From Burkholderia guangdongensis (GTDB lineage: Bacteria > Pseudomonadota > Gammaproteobacteria > Burkholderiales > Burkholderiaceae), in assembly GCF_013403875.1 (NCBI RefSeq), contig NZ_JACBNX010000002.1, positions 62,001 to 126,000 of the forward strand: a stretch of 64,000 nucleotides of DNA, in the 5' to 3' direction. The number at the start of each line of letters is the position of its first letter. Position 1 is the stretch's first letter. Positions 8,839 through 17,247 of this stretch are shown piece after piece. The position numbers were made by a program, and so were the translations under genes. The notes beneath the pieces are model-generated. The model had not been told where the DNA came from. It saw only the letters and a program-made list of their open reading frames with translations, and did not search any database.

Positions 8839-9165
8839 ATGCAAGAGATTTCCTCAAGCATCACGTTCGAAATCCAGCCCGGCGAAACGGTGCCGATGAA
8901 GGTCGTGCGCAGCACGCGGCTGACCGTGCACGGCGGTCCCGTGTGGGCGACGCGCAGCAACGACGTCGACGACTACTTCCTCGCGCCCGGCGATACGCTG
9001 CGGCTGCGGCGCGGCGAGCGACTGTGGCTGAGCGCGGAGGGCGGGCAGAGCGCGTGCGTCGCGTTCTCGGTGGCGCAGCCCGCGAAGGAGGTCGCCCGCA
9101 ACGGGCTGGAACGGCTGCGCGCGCGCTTCGCGGCGATGTTCCACGACGGCTGGCGGGCGGTCTGA
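8839..9165 (+). CDS. DUF2917 family protein
   Basis: 108 aa small protein: a cupin-like beta-rich core (LTVHGGPVWATRSNDVDDYFLAPGDTLRL and LWLSAEGG) matches DUF2917, a family common next to LysR regulators in Burkholderia. No signal peptide. ATG 8839 is chosen; an upstream in-frame GTG at 8785 would run into the divergent promoter region. Function unknown; probably regulated by the divergent LysR protein. Confidence 0.78.
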   Translation: MQEISSSITFEIQPGETVPMKVVRSTRLTVHGGPVWATRSNDVDDYFLAPGDTLRLRRGERLWLSAEGGQSACVAFSVAQPAKEVARNGLERLRARFAAMFHDGWRAV

Positions 9166-9387
9166 CGCGGCGGGGCGGTTGGGCCGGGCGTGCGGCGCGT
9201 GCGGCGCGTGCGCGATCTGGCCCCGGGCGGACGCCGTGCGCGCACGATCCGGCCCCGGCGACCGTCCGCACGCACATTCGGCAGATGAATGCGGCCGATG
9301 AATGCAGCCGATTGTGAGTCGATTTCAGGCCGATTGCTGATTGTCTACGACCGCCGGGACGGATGGGTTTTCGGTAAACTACCGCCC

Positions 9388-10125
9388 ATGTCCGTCTCGC
9401 CGGTTTTCATCGTGTCCACGCCCGCCGCCGTTCCCGCTGTCTCCTCCACGCCGTCGGCGACGGTGCGCTGGCGCGGCGTCGAGCCGTACGGCGCCAGCTT
9501 CGACGCGATGCGCGCGTTCACCGACGCCCGCACCGCCGACACCGGCGACGAGATCTGGATCGTCGAGCATCCGCCCGTCTACACGCTCGGCCAGGCCGGC
9601 GACCCGGCCCACCTGCTCGTTGCCGACAGCGGGATTCCGCTCGTGAAAGTCGACCGCGGCGGACAGATCACGTATCACGGCCCCGGCCAGATCGTCGCGT
9701 ACCTGCTGCTCGACCTGCGCCGCCGCAAGCTGATGGTCCGCACGCTGGTCACGCTGATCGAGGCGGCCATCATCGAGACCCTCGCGGCGTATAATCTCGC
9801 ATCCGTGCGCAAGGCGGGCGCGCCGGGCATCTACGTGGCGTCCGGTCCGCACGAGGGCGCGAAGATCGCCGCGCTCGGACTGAAGATTCGCAACGGCTGC
9901 AGCTATCACGGGCTGAGCCTGAACGTGGGAATGGACCTGCGTCCGTTTCTCGCGATCAATCCGTGCGGCTATGCCGGACTGGAAACCGTCGACATGGCGA
10001 GCCTCGAGGTTGCCGCCGACTGGAACGACGTGGCGCACACGCTGGTGCGCCGTCTGATCGCCAACCTCGACGGCGAATCCGCGGCCGCCGCATTGCCGCA
10101 GGCACTGGAACATTCGAATGACTGA
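9388..10125 (+). CDS. lipB: Octanoyl-[acyl-carrier-protein]:protein octanoyltransferase
   Basis: 245 aa. Transfers octanoate from ACP to the lipoyl-domain lysine of E2/GcvH proteins, the first step of lipoate synthesis. Signature [18 protein letters not shown] (about residues 90-107), the catalytic Lys-containing [17 protein letters not shown] and the Cys in INPCGYAG near residue 194 are all present. The start at ATG 9388 leaves about 25 residues before the fold. Overlaps lipA by 8 bp. Relevant here because a second, ligase-type lipoylation protein lies at 14395-15177. Confidence 0.95.
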   Translation: MSVSPVFIVSTPAAVPAVSSTPSATVRWRGVEPYGASFDAMRAFTDARTADTGDEIWIVEHPPVYTLGQAGDPAHLLVADSGIPLVKVDRGGQITYHGPGQIVAYLLLDLRRRKLMVRTLVTLIEAAIIETLAAYNLASVRKAGAPGIYVASGPHEGAKIAALGLKIRNGCSYHGLSLNVGMDLRPFLAINPCGYAGLETVDMASLEVAADWNDVAHTLVRRLIANLDGESAAAALPQALEHSND

Positions 10126-11104
10126 CGTTAACGCTTCTTCCGAACAGGCCGCTTCGAACGCCGCCTACGATCCGACCGCCAAGCAGAAGGCGCAGGCGAA
10201 GACCGCGCGCATTCCGATCAAGGTCGTGCCGATCGAGAAACTGAAGAAGCCGGAATGGATCCGCGTGAAGGCGGCGACCGGCAGCTCGCGCTTCAACGAG
10301 ATCAAGACGATCCTGCGCGAGCACAACCTTCACACGGTGTGCGAAGAGGCGAGCTGCCCGAACATCGGCGAATGCTTCGGCAAGGGCACCGCGACGTTCA
10401 TGATCATGGGCGACAAGTGCACGCGCCGCTGCCCGTTCTGCGACGTCGGCCACGGCCGCCCGGATCCGCTCGACGCCGACGAGCCGAAGAACCTCGCGCG
10501 CACGATCGCCGCGCTGAAGCTCAAGTACGTGGTGATCACGAGCGTCGACCGCGACGATCTGCGCGACGGCGGCGCCGGCCACTTCGTCGAGTGCATCCGC
10601 GAGGTGCGCGAGCAGTCGCCGGACACGCGCATCGAGATCCTGACGCCGGATTTCCGTGGCCGTCTCGATCGCGCGCTGGAGATCCTCAATGCCGCGCCGC
10701 CGGACGTGATGAACCACAACCTCGAGACGGTGCCGCGCCTGTACAAGGAAGCGCGTCCGGGCTCGGACTACGCGCATTCGCTGAAGCTGCTGAAGGATTT
10801 CAAGGCGCTGCATCCGGACGTCGCGACGAAATCGGGGCTGATGGTCGGCCTCGGCGAGACCGAAGAGGAAATTCTTCAGGTGATGCGCGACCTGCGCGCG
10901 CACGACGTCGACATGCTGACGGTCGGCCAGTATCTGCAGCCGTCCGAGCACCATCTGCCGGTGCGCGCGTACGTGCATCCGGACACGTTCAAGATGTACG
11001 AGGAAGAGGCGTACAAGATGGGCTTCACGCATGCGGCCGTCGGCGCGATGGTGCGCTCGAGCTATCACGCGGATCTGCAGGCGCATGGGGCGGGCGTGGT
11101 CTGA
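10118..11104 (+). CDS. lipA: Lipoyl synthase
   Basis: 328 aa radical-SAM enzyme inserting two sulfurs into protein-bound octanoyl groups. Auxiliary-cluster cysteines are visible in [12 protein letters not shown] (about residues 75-86) and the radical-SAM CxxxCxxC motif in CTRRCPFC (about residues 101-108). The conserved C-terminal RSSYHAD is intact. Translationally coupled to lipB and followed by a strong terminator. Confidence 0.97.
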   Translation: MTDVNASSEQAASNAAYDPTAKQKAQAKTARIPIKVVPIEKLKKPEWIRVKAATGSSRFNEIKTILREHNLHTVCEEASCPNIGECFGKGTATFMIMGDKCTRRCPFCDVGHGRPDPLDADEPKNLARTIAALKLKYVVITSVDRDDLRDGGAGHFVECIREVREQSPDTRIEILTPDFRGRLDRALEILNAAPPDVMNHNLETVPRLYKEARPGSDYAHSLKLLKDFKALHPDVATKSGLMVGLGETEEEILQVMRDLRAHDVDMLTVGQYLQPSEHHLPVRAYVHPDTFKMYEEEAYKMGFTHAAVGAMVRSSYHADLQAHGAGVV

Positions 11105-11166
11105 GCCGCGCCGAACCCACGTCGACCCGCGTCGAACCCGCGTCAAACATTTCGCAGTCGCATAAA

Positions 11167-11196
11167 GAAAAGCCCGCACTCGTGCGGGCTTTTTTG
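11167..11196. terminator. Bidirectional rho-independent terminator after lipA
   Basis: Perfect stem AAGCCCGCAC / GTGCGGGCTT with T-tract on the + strand and A-tract at its 5' side, so it can end both lipA (+) and the convergent esterase gene (-). Confidence 0.9.
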
Positions 11197-11219
11197 TCAC
11201 GACGCGATATCGGCCGGGT

Positions 11220-12077
11220 TCACCCTCCCGGCGATCGCGCGAGCGCCTGGTTCAATGCGTCGACGAACGCCCGCGGCTGTTCCGCGTGCACCCAGTGCCC
11301 CGCGCCCTCGATCGTGTGAACGCGGCACGCCGGAAAGCGCTCCGGGAAAGCCGCGATGTCCGCCGCGCGCACGTAGTCCGACGCGCTGCCGTGGATCAGC
11401 GTGGTCGGGCCTTCGAAGCGCCGTCCTTGCAACGCCGCCGGGAAGTCGCTGAGGGCCGGCACCGCCAGGCCGATCGCGGCCAGATTCAGCCGCCAGTCGA
11501 AGTGGTCGTTGCGGTTGATCAGGTTCTGCAGCAGAAACGGCGCCGTCGCCGGTTCCGGCAGCCGCTCGGTCAAGCGCCGCTGGACCTCCGTGCGCGACGC
11601 CAGCGCGGCCGCATCGATGCTGCGCATGGCCTCGACGTAAGGCGTGAAGCGGTCCGCGTAGGCCACCGGGGCGATGTCGACGACCACCAGGTTGCCGACG
11701 CAGGACGGGCTCGTCAGCGCCAGCGCCATCGCCGTCTTGCCGCCCATGCTGTGGCCGACCACGGTCGGGCTCGACAGCCGCTGCGACTCGATCAGCGCCC
11801 GCACGTCTTCGGCCATCGCGAGGTAATCCATCGAGTCGCTCCACGGCGAGTTGCCGTGATTGCGCAGGTCGACGCAGTACACGCGATGGCGCGGCGCCAG
11901 CGCACGGGCCACCGTGCGCCAGTTGCCGCCCGACCCGAACAGCCCGTGCAGGATGATCACCGCGGGCCCGTCGCCGGTCACCTCGAATGCCAGTTGCAGG
12001 GCGGCGGGCCGAACGGACGACGCCGCCGCGTCAGTCGCGTCAGTCGCATCCGGAATGCGGTGCTCGAGCTTGATCAC
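11220..12077 (-). CDS. Alpha/beta hydrolase (YbfF-like esterase)
   Basis: 285 aa. ILHGLFGSGGNWRTVARAL, DLRNHGNSPWSD and the nucleophile elbow GHSMGGK (Ser near residue 116) are typical of the YbfF acyl-CoA/ester hydrolase group; the His is in EGAGHWVHAEQP near the C terminus. The GTG at 12077 is preceded by AAGGAGA at good spacing and is preferred to an ATG 63 bp upstream. Convergent with lipA; monocistronic. Confidence 0.85.
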   Translation of the reverse strand: MIKLEHRIPDATDATDAAASSVRPAALQLAFEVTGDGPAVIILHGLFGSGGNWRTVARALAPRHRVYCVDLRNHGNSPWSDSMDYLAMAEDVRALIESQRLSSPTVVGHSMGGKTAMALALTSPSCVGNLVVVDIAPVAYADRFTPYVEAMRSIDAAALASRTEVQRRLTERLPEPATAPFLLQNLINRNDHFDWRLNLAAIGLAVPALSDFPAALQGRRFEGPTTLIHGSASDYVRAADIAAFPERFPACRVHTIEGAGHWVHAEQPRAFVDALNQALARSPGG

Positions 12078-12171
12078 TGTTTGTCTCCTTTCGGGATGAC
12101 GCTGCCGCGCAATCGCTGGCCGCGAACAGCACGTGATCATAAGCCGCTTTCGCGCGATGCGCCGCGCTGGC

Positions 12172-13746
12172 TCAGATTTCCCGTCGCCGCATCGCGTCCG
12201 CGATGTACTCGGCCTGCCGGATCGCGAGCGCGACGATCGTGAGCGTCGGGTTTTCGGCGCCGCTCGTCGTGAACTGGCTGCCGTCCGACACGAACAGGTT
12301 CTTCACGTCGTGCGCCTGCCCCCACTTGTTGACCACGCCATCGCGGGATTTCTCGCTCATCCGGTTCGTGCCCATATTGTGGCTGGCCGGGTAGGACGGC
12401 AGATCGATCACGCGCTTCGAGCCGCATGCTTCGTAGATCTTTTTCATCTGACCGTACGCGTGGTCGAGCAGCTTGTTGTCGTTCGCGTGATACTCCTTGA
12501 ACACCACCGGCACCGGCAGCCCGTACTGATCCTTCTCCGTCGCGTGCAGCGTGATGCGGTTCGTCTCGCGCGGCACGTCCTCGCCGCAGATCCATACGCC
12601 GGCCATGTGATCGTACTGGTCCAGCGCCGACGTGACGTCCCGCCCCCAGGCCCCCGGATTGATGAACGCCGCCATGAACGGCAGGCCCAGCGACAGCACC
12701 TCGAGGCTGTAGCCGGCGACGAAGCCGCGAGACGTGTCGTTGTGCGCCTCATCGGACACGATGCCGGCGACGGTCGTGCCGCGATACATGTAGACCGGCT
12801 TCGGCATGATCGCGTAGACGCCGGCGGTGGTGTGGCACATGTAGTTCCGCCCGACCTGCCCGGAAGAATTGGCGAGGCCGTCGGGGAACATCGACGAGGC
12901 CGAATTCAGCAGCAGTCTCGGCGACTCGATCGAATTGCCGGCGACGCACACCACGCGCGCCTTCTGAAACTGATGGTTGCCGTGCTCGTCCGCATAGAGC
13001 ACGCCCGTCACCTTGCCCGACTGGTCGTGCTCGATCTTGAGCGCCATCGCATTCGGGCGCACCTCCACGCGGCCCGTCGCCTCCGCCTTCGGTATCTCCG
13101 TGTACATCGTCGACCACTTCGCGCCGATCTTGCAGCCCTGCATGCAGAAGCCGATCTGCATGCAGGCGGGACGGCCGTCCCGCGGTTTCGTGTTGATCGC
13201 CATCGGCCCCGACTGGATCTTCTTGTAGCCGATCCGCTTCGCGCCGGTCGCCAGCACCTTGAAGTCGTTGTTCCACTGGTGATAGGGCATGCCGGTGGTC
13301 GGCCCGGTCACGCCCATCTTGAGTTCGGCGCGCTTGTAGTACGGGGCGAGATCCTGATAGCTGATCGGCCAGTCGAGGTAGTTGGCGCCGGCGAGATTGC
13401 CGTTCAGCGTGCGCATCCTGAATTCATGCTGCTGGAACCGCAACGCCACGCCGGCCCAGTGGATCGTCGAGCCGCCGACGCCCTTGACGATCCACGCCGG
13501 CAGGTTCGGGAAATCCTTCGCCAGCCGGCGATTGCCCGCCGTGATGCGCTTGTCGAGCCACGAGATCTTCTTGAACATCGCCCATTCGTCGTTCTCGATA
13601 TCGTCGAACGTGAAGCGCTTGCCCGCCTCGAGCACCACCACGTCGACGCCCTTTTGCGCCAGTTCGTTGGCCAATGTCCCGCCGCCCGCGCCCGAGCCGA
13701 CGATCACGACGACATGGCTGTCGTCCAGGTCAAATTGCTTGCTCAT
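12172..13746 (-). CDS. GMC-family FAD dehydrogenase, large subunit (gluconate/sorbitol dehydrogenase-like)
   Basis: 524 aa flavoprotein. N-terminal Rossmann FAD motif VVIVGSGAGGGTLANELA (residues 13-30). The GMC region VKGVGGSTIHWAGVALR is near residue 88. A Cys-rich motif C195-x5-C201-x3-C205 (CMQIGFCMQGC) recalls the 3Fe-4S ligand region of membrane FAD-glucose dehydrogenases (family knowledge; cluster binding here is inference). C-terminal catalytic His in SHNMGTNRM and Asn in GAENPTLT. No signal peptide of its own; it should be co-exported with the upstream Tat-signal subunit. Start has AGGAGG upstream. Last gene of the sigma-54 operon; no cytochrome c subunit follows, which is unusual. 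Confidence 0.85.
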   Translation of the reverse strand: MSKQFDLDDSHVVVIVGSGAGGGTLANELAQKGVDVVVLEAGKRFTFDDIENDEWAMFKKISWLDKRITAGNRRLAKDFPNLPAWIVKGVGGSTIHWAGVALRFQQHEFRMRTLNGNLAGANYLDWPISYQDLAPYYKRAELKMGVTGPTTGMPYHQWNNDFKVLATGAKRIGYKKIQSGPMAINTKPRDGRPACMQIGFCMQGCKIGAKWSTMYTEIPKAEATGRVEVRPNAMALKIEHDQSGKVTGVLYADEHGNHQFQKARVVCVAGNSIESPRLLLNSASSMFPDGLANSSGQVGRNYMCHTTAGVYAIMPKPVYMYRGTTVAGIVSDEAHNDTSRGFVAGYSLEVLSLGLPFMAAFINPGAWGRDVTSALDQYDHMAGVWICGEDVPRETNRITLHATEKDQYGLPVPVVFKEYHANDNKLLDHAYGQMKKIYEACGSKRVIDLPSYPASHNMGTNRMSEKSRDGVVNKWGQAHDVKNLFVSDGSQFTTSGAENPTLTIVALAIRQAEYIADAMRRREI

Positions 13747-13776
13747 TTTTTTGTCCTCCTAAAGACGTGGATCGGC

Positions 13777-14331
13777 TCAGAGCCAGTCGAGATCGTTGAA
13801 GCCCCGATTCAGATAGCCTCCCTTTTCCCAGGAGGAGCCCTCGTAACCCAGCTTCTTCCAGACGTCGTGGTTGTCGTAGAGATTCACCACGAGATCGCCG
13901 CGCAGCTTGGCAAAGAAGGGCGTCGTGTCGATCGACTTGAGCAGCGTCACGCGATCGGCTTCCGCATCGACCTGCGCGTAGGGCTTGCCGAAGCGCGCTT
14001 TCGCGAGACCGTCCAGATTCTTCACGCCGTCGCTCAGCAACGCCTTCAGCGCGGGATCCGTGGCGGCGGCCTGGCCGTACGGATCGAGCGCCTTCATGTA
14101 GATGGCGTCGGAAAACTGATCGTGCGGATAGATGTCGCGCGCGACCTTCAGCAACGTCTTCGCCACGTCCGCGTCGGGCCCGCCTGTGGCGGCGACGCTA
14201 TTGGCCCACGCATTGGCCGAGCTCATCAACAGCGACGCCGCGGAAACCGTCGTGATGCCGACGGTGGTGATCCCGGTGGTCTTCAGAAAATTCCGCCGGC
14301 TGATCGTCGGGCGTTTGTCGAGCGTTCTCAT
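13777..14331 (-). CDS. Tat-exported small subunit of GMC dehydrogenase (gluconate 2-dehydrogenase subunit 3 family)
   Basis: 184 aa. Twin-arginine signal SRRNFLKTTG (residues 11-20) with a hydrophobic stretch to about residue 42. The body matches gluconate 2-dehydrogenase subunit 3 (DADVAKTLLKVARDIYPHD ... PYAQVDA). In Burkholderia FAD-glucose dehydrogenase the equivalent gamma subunit acts as a hitch-hiker chaperone that exports the FAD subunit; the same role is inferred here. AAGGAG precedes the start, and the large-subunit gene begins 30 bp downstream. Confidence 0.88.
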   Translation of the reverse strand: MRTLDKRPTISRRNFLKTTGITTVGITTVSAASLLMSSANAWANSVAATGGPDADVAKTLLKVARDIYPHDQFSDAIYMKALDPYGQAAATDPALKALLSDGVKNLDGLAKARFGKPYAQVDAEADRVTLLKSIDTTPFFAKLRGDLVVNLYDNHDVWKKLGYEGSSWEKGGYLNRGFNDLDWL

Positions 14332-14394
14332 GTCTCACTCCTTCGCTATGTTGTCCTGAGTATGGTTTCGGATTACGTTTTTATGATCACGTCG

Positions 14395-15177
14395 TTATAT
14401 CGCTGGAACCTCCTCGCTCGAGCAGCGCGCACCCACGCCCAAGTCCATGCCCACACCCGTACGCGCCGACAACCGGGTGCCGAGTTCCCGTGACACGATC
14501 CGCGCGAAATTCAGCGCCGTGACCGATTCCCCCGCGATCTCCGCGCAACTGACGGTGCGCTCGCTCAACCGCGCGGCTTCTTCATGTCCGTAGCCGAGCC
14601 GGCCGCACATCAACGCCCACGGAGACGCTTGAACGAGCGTCGCGCCGACGAACAGCGCGCCGCCGCGGCGCCTGATCTGCGCGAAGCCGGCGATCTTGCG
14701 ACCGCCGTCGGCCACGACCTCCCACGCGGAGACGCCGCCAAAGCACGCCCAGTCGATCGGATCCGGCAGCGTGCTGGCGTCGTCGCCGTGCTGGGCGCGA
14801 CCGGGCGGCACGGCGTGGGCCGCGATCCCGATCGCCGCGAGCGCGGCGACATGGGCTTCGCCGAGCCAGCGGTAGCTCCCGGCGAGGCTCGGGTCCAGCA
14901 GCGGATGCCCGTGCGGCAGGCAGACCGATACGCCCACGAGCCAGGGGCCGACCAGCACGGCGCCGCCGCCGGAGCGACGCATCAGGACGGCAAGCGCGTC
15001 CTCGCCGGGTGCGCCGGGCGCGGGCATCAGCTTGTGCTGCGCGCACCCCAGCACGATCGCGGGTTCCGGGTAGAGCCAGATTCGGCAACCCGGCTCGGTC
15101 ACGTTGCCGGTCAGCGCGTCGGCATTCCATTGCTGCTCGCGGGCGGCCGACACGCGTTCGATCGATGGCGACGACAT
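14395..15177 (-). CDS. Lipoate-protein ligase A family protein
   Basis: 260 aa. BPL/LplA catalytic-domain motifs: MRRSGGGAVLVGP (canonical RR-SGGGAV) near residue 66, and GGRKIAGFAQIRRRGGALFVGATLV (substrate-site Lys, near residue 163). No C-terminal LplA accessory domain is evident, so it may need a partner or act as an octanoyl/lipoyl transferase. It starts 10 bp after the E2 stop, inside the 2-oxoacid-dehydrogenase operon, which suggests it is dedicated to lipoylating the 84-aa lipoyl protein. The ATG at 15177 is adjacent to a GTG and no strong RBS is seen. Confidence 0.8.
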   Translation of the reverse strand: MSSPSIERVSAAREQQWNADALTGNVTEPGCRIWLYPEPAIVLGCAQHKLMPAPGAPGEDALAVLMRRSGGGAVLVGPWLVGVSVCLPHGHPLLDPSLAGSYRWLGEAHVAALAAIGIAAHAVPPGRAQHGDDASTLPDPIDWACFGGVSAWEVVADGGRKIAGFAQIRRRGGALFVGATLVQASPWALMCGRLGYGHEEAARLSERTVSCAEIAGESVTALNFARIVSRELGTRLSARTGVGMDLGVGARCSSEEVPAI

Positions 15178-15187
15178 CACGATGGCC

Positions 15188-15904
15188 TCATGGCTGCGCC
15201 GGCTCTTCGAGCAGCCGGCGAATCTCGTCGAGAAAGAGCGCCGCCGGATGGCCGTCGATCGCACGGTGATCGAACACGAGCGTGAGCGTCGTCATCGATG
15301 CCGGCACGATCTGCCCGGCACGCACGACCGGCCGCTGCGCCACGCGGCTCACCCCGAGAATGCCCACCTGCGGCGGATTGAGGATCGGCGAGAACCAGTC
15401 GATTCCGGTCATGCCGAGGTTGGTGACCGTAAACGTTCCGCCCTGGAAGGCCTTCTGCGGCAGCGTGCCGCCCCGCGCGGCCGTCGCCAGCACGCGCGTG
15501 TGCGCCGACAGTTGCCTGACCGACAGCGTGTCGGCATCGTGAATCACCGGCACCGCGAGGCCGCCGTCGATGCTGACGGCCAGCCCCACGTTCACGCGCG
15601 GCGCCAGCTCGATGCCGCCTTCGCGCATCAGCGCATTCATGCGCGGATGCGCGCGCAGCGCGGCGGCCGCCGCGTGCAGCACGAATGCGGTGACGGTCGG
15701 GCGGTCCTCCGCCGTCGATTGCGCACGCAACGTTTCGAGGTGCGCGAGCGTGCGGGTCATGTCGACGTCGACGGCCATCGCCACGCGCGGCGCCTGCCAG
15801 CCCGCCGTCATGTTGCGGGCGATCGCGCCGCGCAGGCCCTTCAGCGGCACCCGCTCCGGCTGACGCGCCGCCTCGCTGGCCGGGTCGGTGAGGAGCGTCG
15901 TCAT
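15188..15904 (-). CDS. Dihydrolipoamide acyltransferase (E2) catalytic domain only
   Basis: 238 aa, against about 370-550 for normal E2 chains. It holds only the chloramphenicol-acetyltransferase-like catalytic domain: VPLKGLRGAIARNMTAGW near the N terminus, TVTNLGMTGIDWFSPILNPPQVGILGVS, and catalytic DHRAIDG near residue 211. There is no lipoyl domain and no room for a peripheral subunit-binding domain. The lipoyl domain is the separate upstream gene; their stop and start overlap as TGATG at 15902-15906. It probably transfers the acyl group from lipoyl-lysine to CoA in an acetoin-dehydrogenase-like complex. Confidence 0.88.
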   Translation of the reverse strand: MTTLLTDPASEAARQPERVPLKGLRGAIARNMTAGWQAPRVAMAVDVDMTRTLAHLETLRAQSTAEDRPTVTAFVLHAAAAALRAHPRMNALMREGGIELAPRVNVGLAVSIDGGLAVPVIHDADTLSVRQLSAHTRVLATAARGGTLPQKAFQGGTFTVTNLGMTGIDWFSPILNPPQVGILGVSRVAQRPVVRAGQIVPASMTTLTLVFDHRAIDGHPAALFLDEIRRLLEEPAQP

Positions 15905-16158
15905 CACGCCACCTGCAGCAGGCCGATGGCCTTGCCCTGCGCGAAGGTTTCCTCCGCCTTCACGAGAATGTCGCCGATGACACCCGCCGCCGGCGCCACG
16001 ACCTCGTGGCTCGTTTTCACGACGACGACCGTGGCGACAGCCTGGCCGGCCGCGACCGAGTCGCCGACGCCGACGAGCCATTCCTCGACGAGCGCCTCCG
16101 TGCCCGACTCGACGTCGGCCCAGAACTCGTCCTGCAATACGATTTCGATGGTGCTCAT
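15904..16158 (-). CDS. Stand-alone lipoyl (biotinyl/lipoyl-attachment) domain protein
   Basis: 84 aa forming a single lipoyl hairpin domain. The modifiable lysine is K48 in VVVVKTSHEVVAPAAG. No linker or catalytic domain. It lies between the E1 beta and E2 catalytic genes and overlaps the latter by one base, so it looks like the detached N-terminal part of an E2. A biotin carrier role is possible by fold but there are no carboxylase genes nearby and a lipoate-ligase-like gene is in the operon. Confidence 0.86.
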   Translation of the reverse strand: MSTIEIVLQDEFWADVESGTEALVEEWLVGVGDSVAAGQAVATVVVVKTSHEVVAPAAGVIGDILVKAEETFAQGKAIGLLQVA

Positions 16159-16162
16159 GCGA

Positions 16163-17200
16163 TTACCTCACGAGGATGGGTGAATCCACCAGCGAACGCG
16201 CAGCGGCGACGATGGAGTCGACTTGGGGGATGACGAACTGCTCGAGCGGCCGGCTGAACGGAATCGGTACGTCGGGCACCGCCAGACGCTTGATCGGCGA
16301 TTTCAGCGACACCGTGTCCAGCTGCTCGGCGACGATCGCGCTGATCTCTCCCGAGAGGCCGAAGCTCAAATAGTCTTCGTCGGCAATCAACAGCCGGCCG
16401 GTCTTCGCGACCGACGCGAGCACCGTGTCCTTGTCGAGCGGCACCAGCGTGCGCAGATCGACGATCTCCGCGCGGATGCCGTCGCGTTCGAGCTGCTCGG
16501 CCGCGAGCACGGCCTTCTGCACCATCTGGCTGAGGGTGACGATGGTCACGTCGCTGCCTTCGCGCACGACATGCGCTTTGCCGAACGGAATCGCATACGG
16601 CGCTTCCGGCACGTCGGTCGTGCTGCCTTCGAAGTAGGACATCCACGGCAGGCCCATGATGCCCTTGTGGTAGAAGAACATGACCGGGTTGTCGTCGCGG
16701 ATCGCCTGAATCATCAGGCCCTTCGCGTCATACGCGTTCGACGGCACGACGACTTTCAGGCCCGGCATGTGCGCGAACGTCGAGTACAGGCACTGCGAGT
16801 GCTGCGCCGCATCGTTGTAGCCGCCGCCGATGGCCGTCATCAGCACCATCGGAAGCTTGATGTTGCCGCCCGCCATGTAGGTGTTCTTGGCGAGGTGGTT
16901 GTAAATCATGTCCATGCAGACGCCGAAGAAATCCACGAACATCAGCTCGGCGATCGGCCGCATGCCTTCGGCGGCCGCGCCGATCGCGGTGCCGATGAAG
17001 GCGGTTTCCGAGATCGGCGTGTCCATGATGCGTTCGCCGCCGAACTTGTTGAAAAGGCCCGTCGTCGCGCCGAAGATGCCGCCGTACTTGCCGACGTCTT
17101 CGCCCATCACGAAAATTTCCGGATTGCTTTCCATCTCCTGCGCGATCGCTTCCGCGATCGCCTGCGACATCGTGAGCCTGCGCTTGGCGTTACCGTTCAT
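16163..17200 (-). CDS. 2-oxoacid/acetoin dehydrogenase E1 component, beta subunit
   Basis: 345 aa transketolase-type beta subunit (LTMSQAIAEAIAQEM, VMGEDVGKYGGIFGAT, DTPISETAFIGTAIGAA, and the C-terminal VPDVPIPFSRPLEQFVIP). Together with E1 alpha it decarboxylates or cleaves the substrate on TPP and passes the acyl group to the lipoyl domain. The start is the ATG at 17200 with GGAGA upstream; a longer reading frame extends 36 bp further. 4 bp separate its stop from the lipoyl gene. Confidence 0.92.
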   Translation of the reverse strand: MNGNAKRRLTMSQAIAEAIAQEMESNPEIFVMGEDVGKYGGIFGATTGLFNKFGGERIMDTPISETAFIGTAIGAAAEGMRPIAELMFVDFFGVCMDMIYNHLAKNTYMAGGNIKLPMVLMTAIGGGYNDAAQHSQCLYSTFAHMPGLKVVVPSNAYDAKGLMIQAIRDDNPVMFFYHKGIMGLPWMSYFEGSTTDVPEAPYAIPFGKAHVVREGSDVTIVTLSQMVQKAVLAAEQLERDGIRAEIVDLRTLVPLDKDTVLASVAKTGRLLIADEDYLSFGLSGEISAIVAEQLDTVSLKSPIKRLAVPDVPIPFSRPLEQFVIPQVDSIVAAARSLVDSPILVR

Positions 17201-17247
17201 CGTGTGTCTCCGTTCATTCGAATCGTGCTGTTGCATCGACCGGGCAT

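Noticed and set aside
9284..9309. Two 13-bp direct repeats GATGAATGCRGCC upstream of lipB as an operator
   Set aside because: Adjacent, only two copies, no dyad symmetry and no known regulator site; more likely a small slippage duplication.
12133..14493. 786-codon plus-strand open frame opposite the GMC genes
   Set aside because: The minus strand encodes a complete FAD enzyme and a Tat subunit with good ribosome binding sites; the plus-strand product has no recognisable feature.
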